Assembly (NCBI GenBank): GCA_002102555.1 | Contig: MCFL01000070.1 | Location: 60,595-124,594, forward strand | Length of the DNA: 64,000 nucleotides | Source of the DNA: Catenaria anguillulae PL171 | Lineage: Eukaryota; Blastocladiomycota; Blastocladiomycetes; Blastocladiales; Catenariaceae | Direction of reading: 5' to 3' | Part shown: in pieces, positions 22,451 through 33,335 of the stretch | Layout of the letters: every line of letters starts with the position of its first letter | Position numbering within the stretch: the stretch's first letter is position 1 | Position numbers and translations under genes: made by a program | Notes under the pieces: generated by a model | What the model was told of the DNA's origin: nothing | Database searches by the model: none | Seen by the model: the letters and a program-made list of their open reading frames with translations, nothing else

Positions 22451-22462
22451 TGCCCATCTCTA
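22451..22462 (-). repeat. Right terminal inverted repeat of the hAT-like element
   Basis: TGCCCATCTCTA on the plus strand, complement of the left end. Its outer three bases form the TAG stop codon of the reductase frame. Confidence 0.8.
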
Positions 22463-24940
22463 GACATACTCGCGCGCAGCGTCAACGGAAATGCGGCCCT
22501 TTTCAATCATCCACGCCGTCACCTTTGGAATGGCGTGCGTCGGGGCGCCAGCGGCGATCGCAATGTTGCGTGCATGCAGGTGCATGTGGCCGCGCTGGAT
22601 ACCTTCGGTCGCGAGCGCGCGCAAGGCCGCAAAGTTTTGCGCGAGGCCAATGCAGCACATGATGGCGGCCAGCTGCTTCGAGTCGGGAAAGCCCATCATG
22701 CCAAGTGTGTACTGGTAAACCGGTGCTGTGGCGAGCACACCGCCCTTTGTACCGACAATGATGGGCAGCGCGAGTTCGCCGCAAAACACCCACTCATCCT
22801 CTGCACTCTTGGGGTTGACCGCCGCCTCCTTCTCGACCCAGTACCGAGTCAAAGACGAGTACCCGCGACTACCTTCTTGCCCATTTCCCGCTGCCCAAGA
22901 ATGGCACGCAGCCTCGACCGCACGCCAATCCTGTCCCGTGGCCAATGCGACCGCGTCAATCCCGTTCATGATACCCTTGTTGTGCGTTGTGGCACGGTAC
23001 GGATCGTCGCGCGCCCACTGGTACGCCTCAATCACGCGAGCGGCGACTTGTGCACCGGAGAAGCCCTTGTACGCAAGCGATTCGACAGGAATCCGGAAAC
23101 TGGCGCGGCTGAGGCGGTCCGGGTTCAAGTTGGACACGATGCGGAGTCCTGAGCGCGCACCGGGGCCAGCGAGGTCAACAAGGACGGGCGCGACTCCCTC
23201 GGCGACGGTTGAAGCGCAGTTTGCGCCCATGGCGTCGCACACGTCAATATGCAAATGGACCACGAGCCAGTGGGTTGAAGCGCTCGCGGTGGTGGCGGCC
23301 GCTGAGGGCGTAGTGGAAGAGGAGCGTGGGAGGTGCGCGGCTAAAAAGGCTGTGGTTGTCTTGTCAATGTGCGAATCGGCAGAGTCGGATTGGCGCTTGA
23401 CCTTGCGCACAAGCAGGTTGATGACACCGCCGCCGCGCTTGTGCATGTTGGAGCAATACTGGTTTGCGGCCGCCAAAACGTCCTTCTTCTTGGCCAGAAT
23501 CTAACAAAACAACAAATCCAAACATTGCTCAGGACAAGCCAGACAAGTACAAGAAAGAATGCAAAGAATCACATACAGTGGCTTCGACATCAGCCAAGCG
23601 GTCGTCCGGAACGTCAAGCAAGAGCACCTGGGCAGTGATGATGTTGCGAGCCGGCGACGTGGTTCGGAATCCAATGTTGTCGCGTGACGAACTAAGAGTT
23701 TTGGCGGCACCTGACACGGCAGCAACAACAGACGGCTCTTCGACCGCCATAGGGACGACCGTTGGGACGCCATTAATCACAAAGTTGAGCGCAAGACCAA
23801 CGGGAATACCCATGGTGCTGTTGAACATGATAATGAGCAATCCAACCTCCAATAGCAACAACTATACTGAAAATGCAAAGCGAACCCGATGCAGTTTTCA
23901 ATCATGTGGTCTGCAATGTTCTCCTCCAATCCGCGAATCGGAAAGGCATCCTCACCATAACGGCCAGAGGAATCCAATGCGCCATTCGACCCAGACAACC
24001 CGGCACTCGCTGCACTGCTCAGTTGCATGGCGCGCATCAACTTGCCCGTGGCGGCATTGCTGTTGCCTGACATGGTCAAACTCGGCGAAGCGGCACCCGA
24101 GCCAACTGCATATTTGGGCTGGAGCGCGGGCGATGAAGACCCATTCAGCAGTGTCGCCGTACCCGAGTTACCCGAGTCGATGAGTGAGGACGCGAGCGAG
24201 GTTCGAAAGAGGTGGGGAAAGGCCATGCGAAGTAGTGCTTGGCGTTCCTTGAGCGCCTTTTGGTAGAACCCGGACCAGATGGACGGGTGGTCACCTGGTG
24301 GTGAAGCATCCGCGGCAGTCATACTGCCAGAGGTTGTGGAAGAAGTGGCGAGCGTGTCTGAAGCCGCCTGTGGCAATGTGGCGTGTGCGATACCCGGAGC
24401 CATGTTTGCAAGATTTGGAAGATATTGGCGGCGACTGAAGGCTGGAAGAGTCGAGGATGTAAGCGAGTGCGAGCGATAGAGAAGCAGAAGCAGGCTCAGA
24501 GACAGGACGCACGGGAGGTGAGAGGAGTGCAGATGAGGCCACGGGTCAACCCAGGCTGGCGGTTTGCGGCGAGGCTGCAGTTGTGGTTGGATAGGATGAT
24601 GACTGGCCGCAGCGGAATGGTTGTGCGGGTGAGCGTAATGGGAAGAGGAGTCCGGAAGCTTGCCTATGACAGTTCGTGTCGAGTCGAGGGTCAGCCGGAA
24701 GCAATCGAAAACAAAACACTCGAGTCCGCAATGAGCGCTGGGTGATTGCCGAGTGCGGGAACGGATACGGACAACTGAAACCGGATAGAGACCTTTTCTA
24801 GAGATTGGATGTCCTGCAACGGAATCCAGAGAGCCCTGTCGTTGAGAGCCGGTCGATGCAGGTCCTCCGTCAGCATCAGCGATAAGGTGTTGGTGTTGCT
24901 CCGTTGACAGCGGCGATGGTGATGTCGGCGATAGCGACAT
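22460..24940 (-). CDS. Class II (bacterial-type) HMG-CoA reductase, 3'-truncated by a transposon (3 exons)
   Basis: Makes mevalonate from HMG-CoA with NAD(P)H. Exons are 23886-24940, 23577-23817 and 22460-23500, giving 778 residues. Introns are 68 nt (GTTCGC...ACAG) and 76 nt (GTATGT...TTAG). The enzyme follows Pseudomonas mevalonii-type reductase: RGLEENIADHMIENCIG, AVEEPSVVAA (catalytic Glu about 378), HIDVCDAMGAN, ATHNKGIMNG (Lys 607), GQDWRAVEAA (Asp 623), EGIQRGHMHLHARN (His 741). There is no sterol-sensing domain. The first 330 residues are mostly low complexity, with one hydrophobic run at 141-155, and may hide an intron; Met 180 (24403) is an alternative start. The TAG stop is the first three bases of the transposon end, so the protein originally continued. 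Confidence 0.9.
22463..22470 (+). repeat. Right target-site duplication of the hAT-like element
   Basis: GACATACT, matching the left flank apart from the extra CATA there. It lies inside the last sense codons of the truncated reductase. Confidence 0.7.
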
Positions 24941-25230
24941 GTTGCTTTTCTTTGGCTCGAGCTCTTTGAGCGGAATACGGGGTGCCAGAATGCAGTAATG
25001 CAGTAATGCAGCAATACGAGACAATCCAGCGAGCAGCCAACTAAAGAGCAGATGGAGAGGAGTCAAGACAGGGGCCGGAGCCAATCGGGTCGGGCGGGAG
25101 CAGGGCGGGGTCGCCGGTTGAAAAGGGGTCAATACTGAGCGTTGTGGTGGCGGCCGGATAATGCGATGGGTTTCATATGGGTTGTCGCAGTGGCGGTTAC
25201 ATGAGTTGAGTGCGTCGTGATACAATTCAA

Positions 25231-25240
25231 TATATATATA
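25231..25240 (-). promoter_or_regulatory. TATA-like box upstream of the HMGR gene
   Basis: TATATATATA about 290 bp upstream of the chosen ATG at 24940. If used, transcription would begin near 25200 and the first ATG in the long frame would be 24940. This supports that start. Confidence 0.4.
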
Positions 25241-25373
25241 GACACTTCAGAATGTTTCTTCTGATCACATGATTCTGGCGTGAGGTTGCCGATCCACCTG
25301 TCGCACGTCGATCACTCACCGTGCTCATGTGTTAATTGCAAGGGCTGGTTCGCCGTTCAGCTCACGCCCTTGA

Positions 25374-25386
25374 GGGGGTCTGTCCC
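25374..25386 (+). repeat. Left copy of a 13-bp inverted repeat pair
   Basis: GGGGGTCTGTCCC; its complement GGGACAGACCCCC lies at 27309-27321, enclosing 1.95 kb. No matching target-site duplication is visible, so transposon status is unproven. Confidence 0.5.
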
Positions 25387-27308
25387 GAAATGCTCCGCTG
25401 CTAAGCTTTGTTGCCGCCAAGTGAACTCATGCGAGAGATGAAGGTGCAGCCGCCAGTGTGGTGGCAATGTTGGACAAGTGGGAATATCGCGGCTGTTGGA
25501 CAGTTGAGTGCAAGCGCCATGTTTGGGCAGTACTGAGAACATGCGTACGTTTTTGACACAGAGTCTCGCAAGAAGCAATCAACGTCGAATCAATGGTATT
25601 ACTGTTGGTAAGATGTGTCGGCCGCAACCGCAGATATGCGCGCCCTCACCACGTTCAGCGCGGACTGCCTCATCACCTAAGCTCAGCAGCAAAAGGGGAT
25701 CATAAAATAGCAGTTGAGCAAATGGCAGTGGTATGACCAAGGCTCAGCTTGTTTGACATGTACAGTCTCGCGGGAAGGGCAATGAGAAATCTGACCAGAA
25801 GGAGAAAAGCGATCAACAAGATTGGCAACCGCATCAAGCAAAGAAAAATGCAAATCGGATCGGACGAGGAGGAATAGAGCAGCGCAAGCTTCTGTTGAAA
25901 GCATGCTGTGGCATCAACAAGATCGAAAGTCAGTTGAGCAAGTGGAGGAAAGCGAGAAATCAACGCGAGTGACACGGTGGGGACGAGTAGCTGCTGCTGA
26001 GTCCGTGCTGTGCATGACGGGAATCCCACCATGTCAAACAGAAATGGCCGAGGGGAAATCGTAATGTGGACATGGATCGTGAGCATTGTGGTGTAGATGG
26101 GCTGTGAGGACAGAGCGAAATACATGATAGCGACAGACAGAGTTGTGCTACGGGTAGTTGCTGCTAGTGCTGTGCATGAAGGGCCGTTCTGTTGGTCAAT
26201 GTACAAACGGGGATGTGATGGTAGTCGTTGCCCGTTGGTCACGCCTTGTAGATTGCTCGAGAGTGGGAGGCCCAACCCGAGGTCAAATGGAGGGGGTGGG
26301 CGAGATGAGGTAGCGGAGTCACATGCACGTTAGCAAGTTGAATTCGGTATGGAAGGTGGGCAGTGGGCAGTGGGTAGCGGGCGGTGGCCGGTAAGCGGTG
26401 GGTTGGATTCGCTTGAACTGTTGTGGGTTCGGCGAGGACGGAGGATCGGGCGGCGGGCGGCGGCGGCCCAAATACGGACTCGAGGTGTCTCGGCCAGATC
26501 CGTGAACCGTTGATGGAGGGCTGGCTTTCGACGTTGGTGGGCGGGCGGGCGGTCGCCGCAGAGGCGGGCAACATGGACGACAGCGAGGCGAGAAAGGTGC
26601 AGCACACCATATTGTTGAGGAAATGGCACAAGCCCAGGTGCAGTCAACACCGGAGTGCGTTGTTGCTGAGGAGGCTCTTTGCATGAATTCGAATGGCTGT
26701 TCGTGCAGGCCATGACAGACAGGTGCTGCATCTCTTTGATCAAAAGGAATGGAGCCAAGTTGTGTGTGTGGAGATCTTGAAAGACATGGCGGCGGCAACA
26801 GGCCCAGCTATGTTATATAGGGATATAGCTGCTGTGCGGGAGGTGTGCTGCAACATGAGTGCCAGTGCGAGCAGAGGAGACGAATCGAGTCGTTGTGACA
26901 GCAGGAAAGGAAGACAGCATGAAAAGGGTAATAATGGGCGACGCAAAGCTTCCATGGTGGCATGGTGCCGATGCAACCTTGGCGGCAGTGTAGAGGTTGG
27001 GCAACTGGCGGCCACATCGAGTGGGTTTTGCATCGCGCGAACGTGGGCCAATGCAGAGCGGGTTTCCCTTTGTGTTTGATGGCATGGCGTTTTGGCAGCG
27101 GGAATGGTGGAAATGCTTTATGTATTATTATGTATGTATTTTCATAACATGGACTGTGTCATGTGGAAATGCTTTACCGATGAGGACTGCGCAGTGGACG
27201 TGTAGCGGACGAGTGATGGTGTGGATCGGGGATCAGCGCACGCATGTGGATCTGATCGGAAAGTTCAATCGGTGGGCGTCTTAACAAAACGGCGCTATAG
27301 GAACTAAG

Positions 27309-27321
27309 GGGACAGACCCCC
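27309..27321 (-). repeat. Right copy of a 13-bp inverted repeat pair
   Basis: GGGACAGACCCCC, complement of 25374-25386. Confidence 0.5.
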
Positions 27322-27555
27322 ACATTTACTTACATGATATCGATGTTCGCATGCGACCACGCTCATGCCACGTATTCAAAGCAAACTGGGTTTTTAACTG
27401 GCAGCATTCAAGCGGCATCACAGCTGCCAACGCCCACTACGCCTCGCTGTACCCGAATCCCTCTCAACCACCATCACTTCCGACCTCGCGCTCGCGCGGC
27501 GTTTCTTCTCAGTCGCCAAACTTTGCTCCTTGCCGGCAACCCAGCATCAATCACA

Positions 27556-28659
27556 ATGAGCAACTTGACCTCAGTCTTTCAAGGCATCCGCGAATACTGG
27601 ACGCCCGTCCTCACGGAATCGCGCTTCAAGTCGCACGCCGTCCTGACGCCCGAAGAGTTTGTTGCCGCGGGTGACTTTCTCGTGTACAAGTGCGGCACGT
27701 GGCGGTGGGAGGCGGGCGACCCGACAAAGACGCGCGACTACTTGCCGCCCGAAAAGCAGTACTTGACGACCAAGAATGTCCCGTGCTTCAAGCGCGTCCG
27801 CGAGATGGAGTACCGCGATTTGGAAAAGATGGTCGAGACAGGTGGAGAGGGCGAAGACGAAGGGTGGCTGGCGACACACATCAAAGGTATGTTTCGATAC
27901 TGTTGTGCAAATCAACGCCTTCACACGAGTCTTACCCACAATCTCTAACTCAAGCCTACATTACACTCAACAGCCGACCCAAGCAACCAGGACGAGTCGG
28001 AGGAGTCCGACATTGATTTGCTCGACGACATGGCCGCCGATTTTGTGGACAAGCTCAAAGTGGACTCGACTTCGACGTCGGCTGCTTCCTCTACCCAGCC
28101 GACACCCACACCCACGTCCACAGCCGCCCCACCGAAACCGAAACCTACTCCCGCCGCGACCGACGACATTCCTGACATGGACGATATCCCAGACATGGAT
28201 GACCTCGCTGGTGGCGTGCATGAGGACGAGGATCCACACGCTATCCCGACAACGTCCGTCAACACGTCATCCACCTCGGGAAGCGGTGCCAGCAACATTG
28301 TGCGCACGCGCACCTACGACTTGTCTATCACCTACGACAAGTATTACCAAACGCCTCGCTTGTCGCTGTTTGGATACTCCGAGTCGCGTGCGCCTCTGAC
28401 CCCGCAGCAAATGCTGCAGGACATTTCGCAGGATCACGCAAACAAGACGGTCACGATTGAGCCGCATCCGCATGTCGCTGGCGTGCAGGTCGCATCGATT
28501 CATCCGTGCCGGCATTCCGAGGTTATGCTGCGTATCATGGAAAAGATGCGCGAGGCAGGCAGGGAAGTCCGGGTCGATCAGTACTTGATTGTGTTCCTCA
28601 AGTTTATGGCGAGTGTGTTGCCGACCATGGAGTACGATCACACCATGGCGTTGGAGTAG
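27556..28659 (+). CDS. ATG3: ATG3, E2-like enzyme of Atg8 lipidation (2 exons)
   Basis: Exons are 27556-27886 and 27974-28659, giving 338 residues. The intron is GTATGT...CAACAG and joins THIK to [22 protein letters not shown]3 takes Atg8 from Atg7 on its active-site Cys and passes it to phosphatidylethanolamine on the phagophore. Landmarks are the N-terminal amphipathic helix region [61 protein letters not shown], and the catalytic [12 protein letters not shown]. The variable acidic insert (residues about 115-205) is Thr/Pro-rich with repeated DIPDMDD. The start follows CAATC just before ATGAGC. The frame is intact. Confidence 0.95.
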
Positions 28660-29095
28660 TCGAGGTCTTTGTTTGCATGATCAATGTGTCTTTTTCTTTG
28701 TTTGTCAGATTCCCATTGCCGCCTACGGGCCGCTGGTTTGTTTATATCTCACCATTCCATCCCTTTTTGTCATGTTCATGTCTGCCCATCCATGCCCGAC
28801 TATGCTTCTTTGTGTCTTCATCATTTCACATTTCACAATGAACTCGTGCGCGTGCGAGCCTTAGCCAGTACGCCATGAGTGATCTATGGATCCCTTTTCC
28901 GCTGCCCAACGCCCCAGTCCCCAAGTGAATATGAATCTCTCCAGCTTTCTCAAGATCACACTGCCATTTGATTTATCACCGACATGGTCATGTATATGCA
29001 TTTCCGCACATCACCATGCGAATCCCCTTGCTTGCCGAGCGATCCATCATTCCATATTGACCTTGCGCACAAAATCATCATTGGCGTTTTCAAAT
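28660..29095. other. Convergent 3' intergenic region
   Basis: Lies between the ATG3 stop and the stop of the minus-strand membrane protein gene. It is T-rich on the plus strand and no gene was seen. Confidence 0.4.
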
Positions 29096-31162
29096 TCAAG
29101 GCGATGGCGTAACAGGTCCAAACTTACAAATGACCAAAAAGACTACAAGCGGCAATGTAAACCTCGTACACTCTCGATCCCACAACACCACTGTCCAAAA
29201 CCTGCCATCTGGGTGCGTTGACAAGGCACCGCCCATGAGCGTTCGCGCAGTCGCCAGCTTTGTCCGCAGAATCGGGTACACGACCAGCGGCCACGGCAAC
29301 AAGGTCGCAATTGACATGGACACAAGGAGCATTTCGGGCGCCACGGCCGAGTTGGCGGCAAATGTCCCACGCGGATTGATAACGAGTGCGGCCACAAAGC
29401 AACTCAGGGACACAATGCGCGAGACAAGGCTGAGTTGGCCGCGCTCGACCTGTTGCGTGAGCAGCATGGCCTCTTCAGATGCTGTGATCATGGGCGAGCG
29501 ATATGGTACAAGAGCAGTGGGAGTGCTGATTGCCGGGCTGGCGTCGGTAGCCGCTGACGCCAAAGGCATTTCTCGAAGCTGATCGAGTGCGACTCCACGG
29601 GACAGAGACGATCTACCGAGGGAGGCCATGGTGGTTGGTTGGGGCATGAAATCAGTTTGCGGGACATGAGTTAGCATGGGATATGCCTGGATCTGGATCT
29701 GGAATGGAGCAGGCACATCGCCAGCTCTCGTGAGTGACAGTCGTGTCGGCACTTGACCAATCATTGACTTGAGATTACAACAATGAACAAACGAATCCAT
29801 CAGTCAAGTTTGCTGCGCGCTCAGAGTCAGACAGACCGATGGGAACACGCGCACCTGCTTTCGCGGTAGGCTCCGACTCGCGCCTTGCTCATCCATTACA
29901 GACTCGACAACCGACCTCCTTGCCAACAACATGGGCGTCACCTCACTCCCAATCCCCTTCTCGGACCCTGTACCACCTGTCACGACAAACGACCTAACGC
30001 TCCCCAATGCGCTCGACGCACGTCGCTGAAACCTCACCACTGTGTTTCCCACGCCCCTCACTCTTGTCCACGCATCCAGAAACACGCCCGAATCAAACAG
30101 GACAACCGCCACCGCCGTCATGGCGCAAAACCCAACGACGCTTTCGACACTGGTGAGCGCCAAAAACGCAACGCCCATGGTGAAGAGCTCCTGCGCAAAC
30201 CTCGCCACAAACATGAGCCAGCGAGCGCATCTGCGCGGATACACGACGGGCCCCACAAAGTCCAGAATCAGAGTCATGAGCAGCATAAGCGCACCAATCC
30301 CGGCCGGCGCAACCAGCTCATAAACATGGGTCAAGCCAATGGCAGCAACTGCAGACGCAAACTGAGAGACAAACGTGCTGATGATGCGCAGCAGGACGTA
30401 GCTCACGAGCACGAGCATGCCCAGGTCAAAGTCGCTGGTGAGTTGGTCCAGCGTGTTGGCTCTGGCGTGCTTGTGGATCCATACTGCGCCATAGACAATG
30501 AGTGCAAGTGTACATCCGGCGAGGCCAATCAAGGCGTACAGGCCCAAGATCGAGCCGTTTGGAAGCAGAAGGAGAAAGTTGCGCAATATCCATAAGGATT
30601 GGCTGGCTTGGAAGAAAAGCAAGATCGGGCTTGCAAATGAGGGGAGCGAGATGGGCTGGCCAATGTCTTTGAGCTCGATCCAGTGCATGGCAACGACAAG
30701 CACTCCCAACACTGCTAGGTGATTGACCCCCTCGAGGATGTTGCTGATGAGACTGTCGCGCAGGCTCTGTACGGCCATGAGCTCAAGAAAACTCAACATG
30801 TGCAAGATGAATCGAGCGAGTTGAATCCCTCCAATAGCAAGGCCCAACTTGACGACACGAGGATTATACTGATTCCCACCGTGTCGCCAGCGCAGGGAGG
30901 GAAACATGAGCGCATAATGCTGGTATGTGACGGTAGCAAGTGATGTCCACAGGATGCACAGAAAGAAACCGTGGAATCCAGATCGTTTCAGATACTTGTT
31001 TGGCGGTCGCGGGCGCTCAAACTCGGGTGAGTTATTGTAGTAGGCGTGCATGGATGAGGCGGCAATTGTGGCCAGTACTGCACATGACGTAATCAACAGC
31101 ACAGACGTCGCAAATGATTTCGATGGTGGGTTTGAAATCAAGCAGGTGTGGATTGCATCCAT
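29096..31162 (-). CDS. Polytopic membrane protein of unknown family (2 exons)
   Basis: Exons are 29855-31162 and 29096-29767, giving about 659 residues. The 87-nt intron (GTGCGC...TCAAG) joins SRSLPRKQ to SMIGQVPTRL. The acceptor is the least certain point. The start is taken at MDAIHTCLISNPPSKSFATS because the first hydrophobic helix follows directly; an upstream Met at 31306 is possible. I count about seven hydrophobic helices in exon 1, for example KLGLAIGGIQLARFILHMLS, LAVLGVLVVAMHWIEL and LYALIGLAGCTLALIVYGAV. Two or three more lie in exon 2 (MLLVSMSIATLLPWPLVVYP, FTLPLVVFLVICKF). A 7TM receptor-like or transporter-like fold is possible. No family is recognised. Confidence 0.65.
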
Positions 31163-31676
31163 GGCGACCGATCGCATCGACTCTCTGGCTGTGGGAAAGT
31201 GGCATGTGTTACGAAAGCATGGAATGCACCAAGTCCAGCGCATACGCCGTGGCACACGTGTGTTGAATGCGTGTGAATCAACCCAACGTGCACTAATACT
31301 ACCCACATCCCTGAAGTTGCTTCGTCATCTATCGTCAGGCAAAAAGTGGGAATCATGGGCACTTGCTTCGTGGTTGCACAGGCGGATGATGTTCGCGCTT
31401 CGAAGGTAACACCAAACACGATCGAATTGAAGATTATGAACAAGGCCGCGACTCGAGCCGGAATGGATGATAAAACAACTCAGTCAAAGAAAAGGTGAAG
31501 AAGAACTCCATTCAGTGGCCGATATGTATGAATGAGACGATTGGAAAAATGTCTGGATGCGAGGCAGTAAAAGAGTCCATGAACGACAATAATGAATGCA
31601 GGTCGACGGATATGCCGAAGAATACGCACACAATGGCTCATGTCAAATCAGCAACGATGAATCCATCCAATGATGA
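31163..31676. other. Intergenic region between the membrane protein and the USP gene
   Basis: Holds the 5' flank of the membrane protein gene and the 3' flank of the universal stress protein gene. No coding or regulatory motif was recognised. Confidence 0.4.
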
Positions 31677-32350
31677 TCAAGCGGCCATGACGGTCCCTTC
31701 CTCCCTTACCACAATCACGGGCGTTGTCGCATGGGTCAAGCAGTAAGTCGCCGTGGACCCAAACAAGGTCTTGCGGATCGCGCCGCCGGCATGCGACCCC
31801 AAAATGAGCACGTTCGAGTTGATATCCCGGGCGTAATCCGTAATGACTTCCTGAACCTTGCCGTCGGCGGCCTTGAGCGTCACGAGTTCAAACGACAGCG
31901 AGATCTTGAGCGACTCGATCCATTGGGCAATGTGTGCGGCGGCATAGTTGACAACAATCTGTGCTTGCTCTTCGGCCTTGAGCTCGCGCCTGGCCGTCTT
32001 TTCCTCGTTGGTCTTGAGTAGGCCTGCGGTCTTGTAGTGGGCAACAGTCAGAATGATGAGGTGGTCGCGCGAGGGACTGACGAGCTGCGTGTGGGGTGGG
32101 AACGGTTTCGGTGAGTCAAAAAGTCGAGTCGAATCACGTCAAAACAAATGGTACCTGGTTCAAAGTCCACGTCAATGCAGCCTGGGAAGCAGTCGAATCG
32201 TCCATGGCCAGCACCACCACACGCCTGCCCAGCTTTGCCTCAGGCGCAACAAATTCGTTATCAGCCTGACTCGCCGTTCCAGCCAATGCAGGATTCGCTA
32301 CCGCCGCAGAAGACGACGTGGTACCGCCCGTCAAATCCGTCTCAGTCACG

Positions 32351-32381
<31 letters not shown>

Positions 32382-32910
32382 TGCTCTCTGTCGTCGTGAT
32401 TTGAGTCGTTGTGGTGGTCGCCGATGTCTCACCATGCGTGTCTGCCTCCAAATGGCGATCGACCGCGACGGGCGACGACGAGCGGTAGTCCACTTCCAAT
32501 GGCACACGGTCGACCACGGGCAACGGGTCCGAGGGAATGGATGACGTCACAAGTGCAGAGTCGAGTGCGGGCGCAAACGCTGGCGTGAGCGTCTCGAGCG
32601 GGGCAGAGCCGGCGGGAAGCGCAGTGTCGTAAGTGGTGTATGAGTCGCGGCGGTCGTCGCGCATGTAGCTGCCCGGTTCACCTGCGGAAAGCATGGTCGA
32701 GGGTTGCGTGGCATAATAGAGGTCGCTGCGACTGCTTGTGTCCGAGCCGCGAGTCGACGGGCGGTCGCGGTGATGCGCTTCCATGTGCGAGTGCGGGTGC
32801 GAGGACGACGACGAGAGGGGCGTGAGTTCAGCGAGGTTGGTTGGGTCTTGGGTTGGATCGCCCGGGTTGCGCGAGCGCGATGGGACGGGAATGGCAGAGG
32901 CAGAGATCAT
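31677..32910 (-). CDS. Universal stress protein (UspA-type) with long disordered N-terminus (2 exons)
   Basis: Exons are 32155-32910 and 31677-32084, giving 387 residues. The intron is 70 nt (GTACCA...ACGCAG), joining ALTWTLNQ to LVSPSRDHLIILTV. Residues 1-225 are Ser/Thr/Ala-rich and predicted disordered, including an ASASASASA run. The USP fold begins at GRRVVVLAMDDSTASQAALT and ends with ILGSHAGGAIRKTLFGSTAT and TPVIVVREEG. The G-x8-G-S/T phosphate-binding pattern is present, so nucleotide binding is likely. USPs are stress-linked nucleotide-binding proteins and their precise role in fungi is unclear. The frame is intact. Confidence 0.88.
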
Positions 32911-33335
32911 TTTGCGTGGTCACGATTGTGTGTGTTGGAGTGCCTTAGAACGACTCGGATGACGGAAGGCATGGATAATGGATGGATGATGGGAAGGGGA
33001 CGTGCTGTGCCTTTTGAGTCTGCATGTCCGAGTGAGACGCTGGCTCCATGATCTGGCCCGGTACATGCAATCGATCGGTATCGGTATTGATATGTATGGT
33101 AAGGCAGCGGCTCTTGGCATCGGCCGCTCCCCAAGTCTGGATCTCGATGGCCCCGACTCGACTCTGGTTGATTGATCTGAGACATTTGCGAGACACGTAG
33201 GTATGCGCAACGTAGCGCTCCCAATCCAGCCTACTGGACAGATGTATGAAGGGAAGATCAAGCAAGGGGGAACGACGAGTCCATGTAATCTTTACCAAAT
33301 CAACAATCAAATCAGAGCCTCACAACTTCACCCAA
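32911..33335. other. Intergenic region between the USP and EBP2 genes
   Basis: Promoter side of the universal stress protein gene and 3' flank of EBP2. Nothing else was recognised. Confidence 0.4.

Larger units (their letters stand above)
17814..22462. mobile_element. hAT-like DNA transposon, non-autonomous or decayed, 4.65 kb
   Basis: The ends are perfect 12-bp terminal inverted repeats, TAGAGATGGGCA at 17814-17825 and its complement at 22451-22462. They fit the hAT terminal pattern (C/T)AGNG. Flanking host sequence is duplicated, GACATACT on the right and the same 8 bp with a CATA insertion on the left; 8 bp is the hAT duplication length. Inside are an A36 tract, a 194-bp tandem array, tRNA-B-box-like pieces and TATCG-rich sequence near the right end. 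I found no hAT transposase motif, so mobility in trans is assumed. The element sits in the coding sequence of a class II HMG-CoA reductase gene. Confidence 0.8.
25241..27555. other. Gene-free 2.3-kb region, possible second transposon
   Basis: No gene was recognised. Long open frames near 26240-26800 on the minus strand are Pro/Thr/His-rich and overlap each other. Related phrases recur, such as CTGCTGAGTCCGTGCTGTGCATGA near 25990 and TGCTGCTAGTGCTGTGCATGAA near 26160. The region is bounded by the 13-bp inverted pair listed separately. Confidence 0.4.

Noticed and set aside
24941-25225. Extending HMGR to the upstream Met at 25225
   Set aside because: A TATA-like box lies at 25231-25240, only a few bases before that Met, so it would fall upstream of or at the transcription start. 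The ATG at 24940 is preferred.
26239-26798. Three overlapping 130-160-residue minus-strand open frames
   Set aside because: Pro/Thr/His-rich in all frames, with no domain and mutual overlap; compositional artefact of a GC-biased region.
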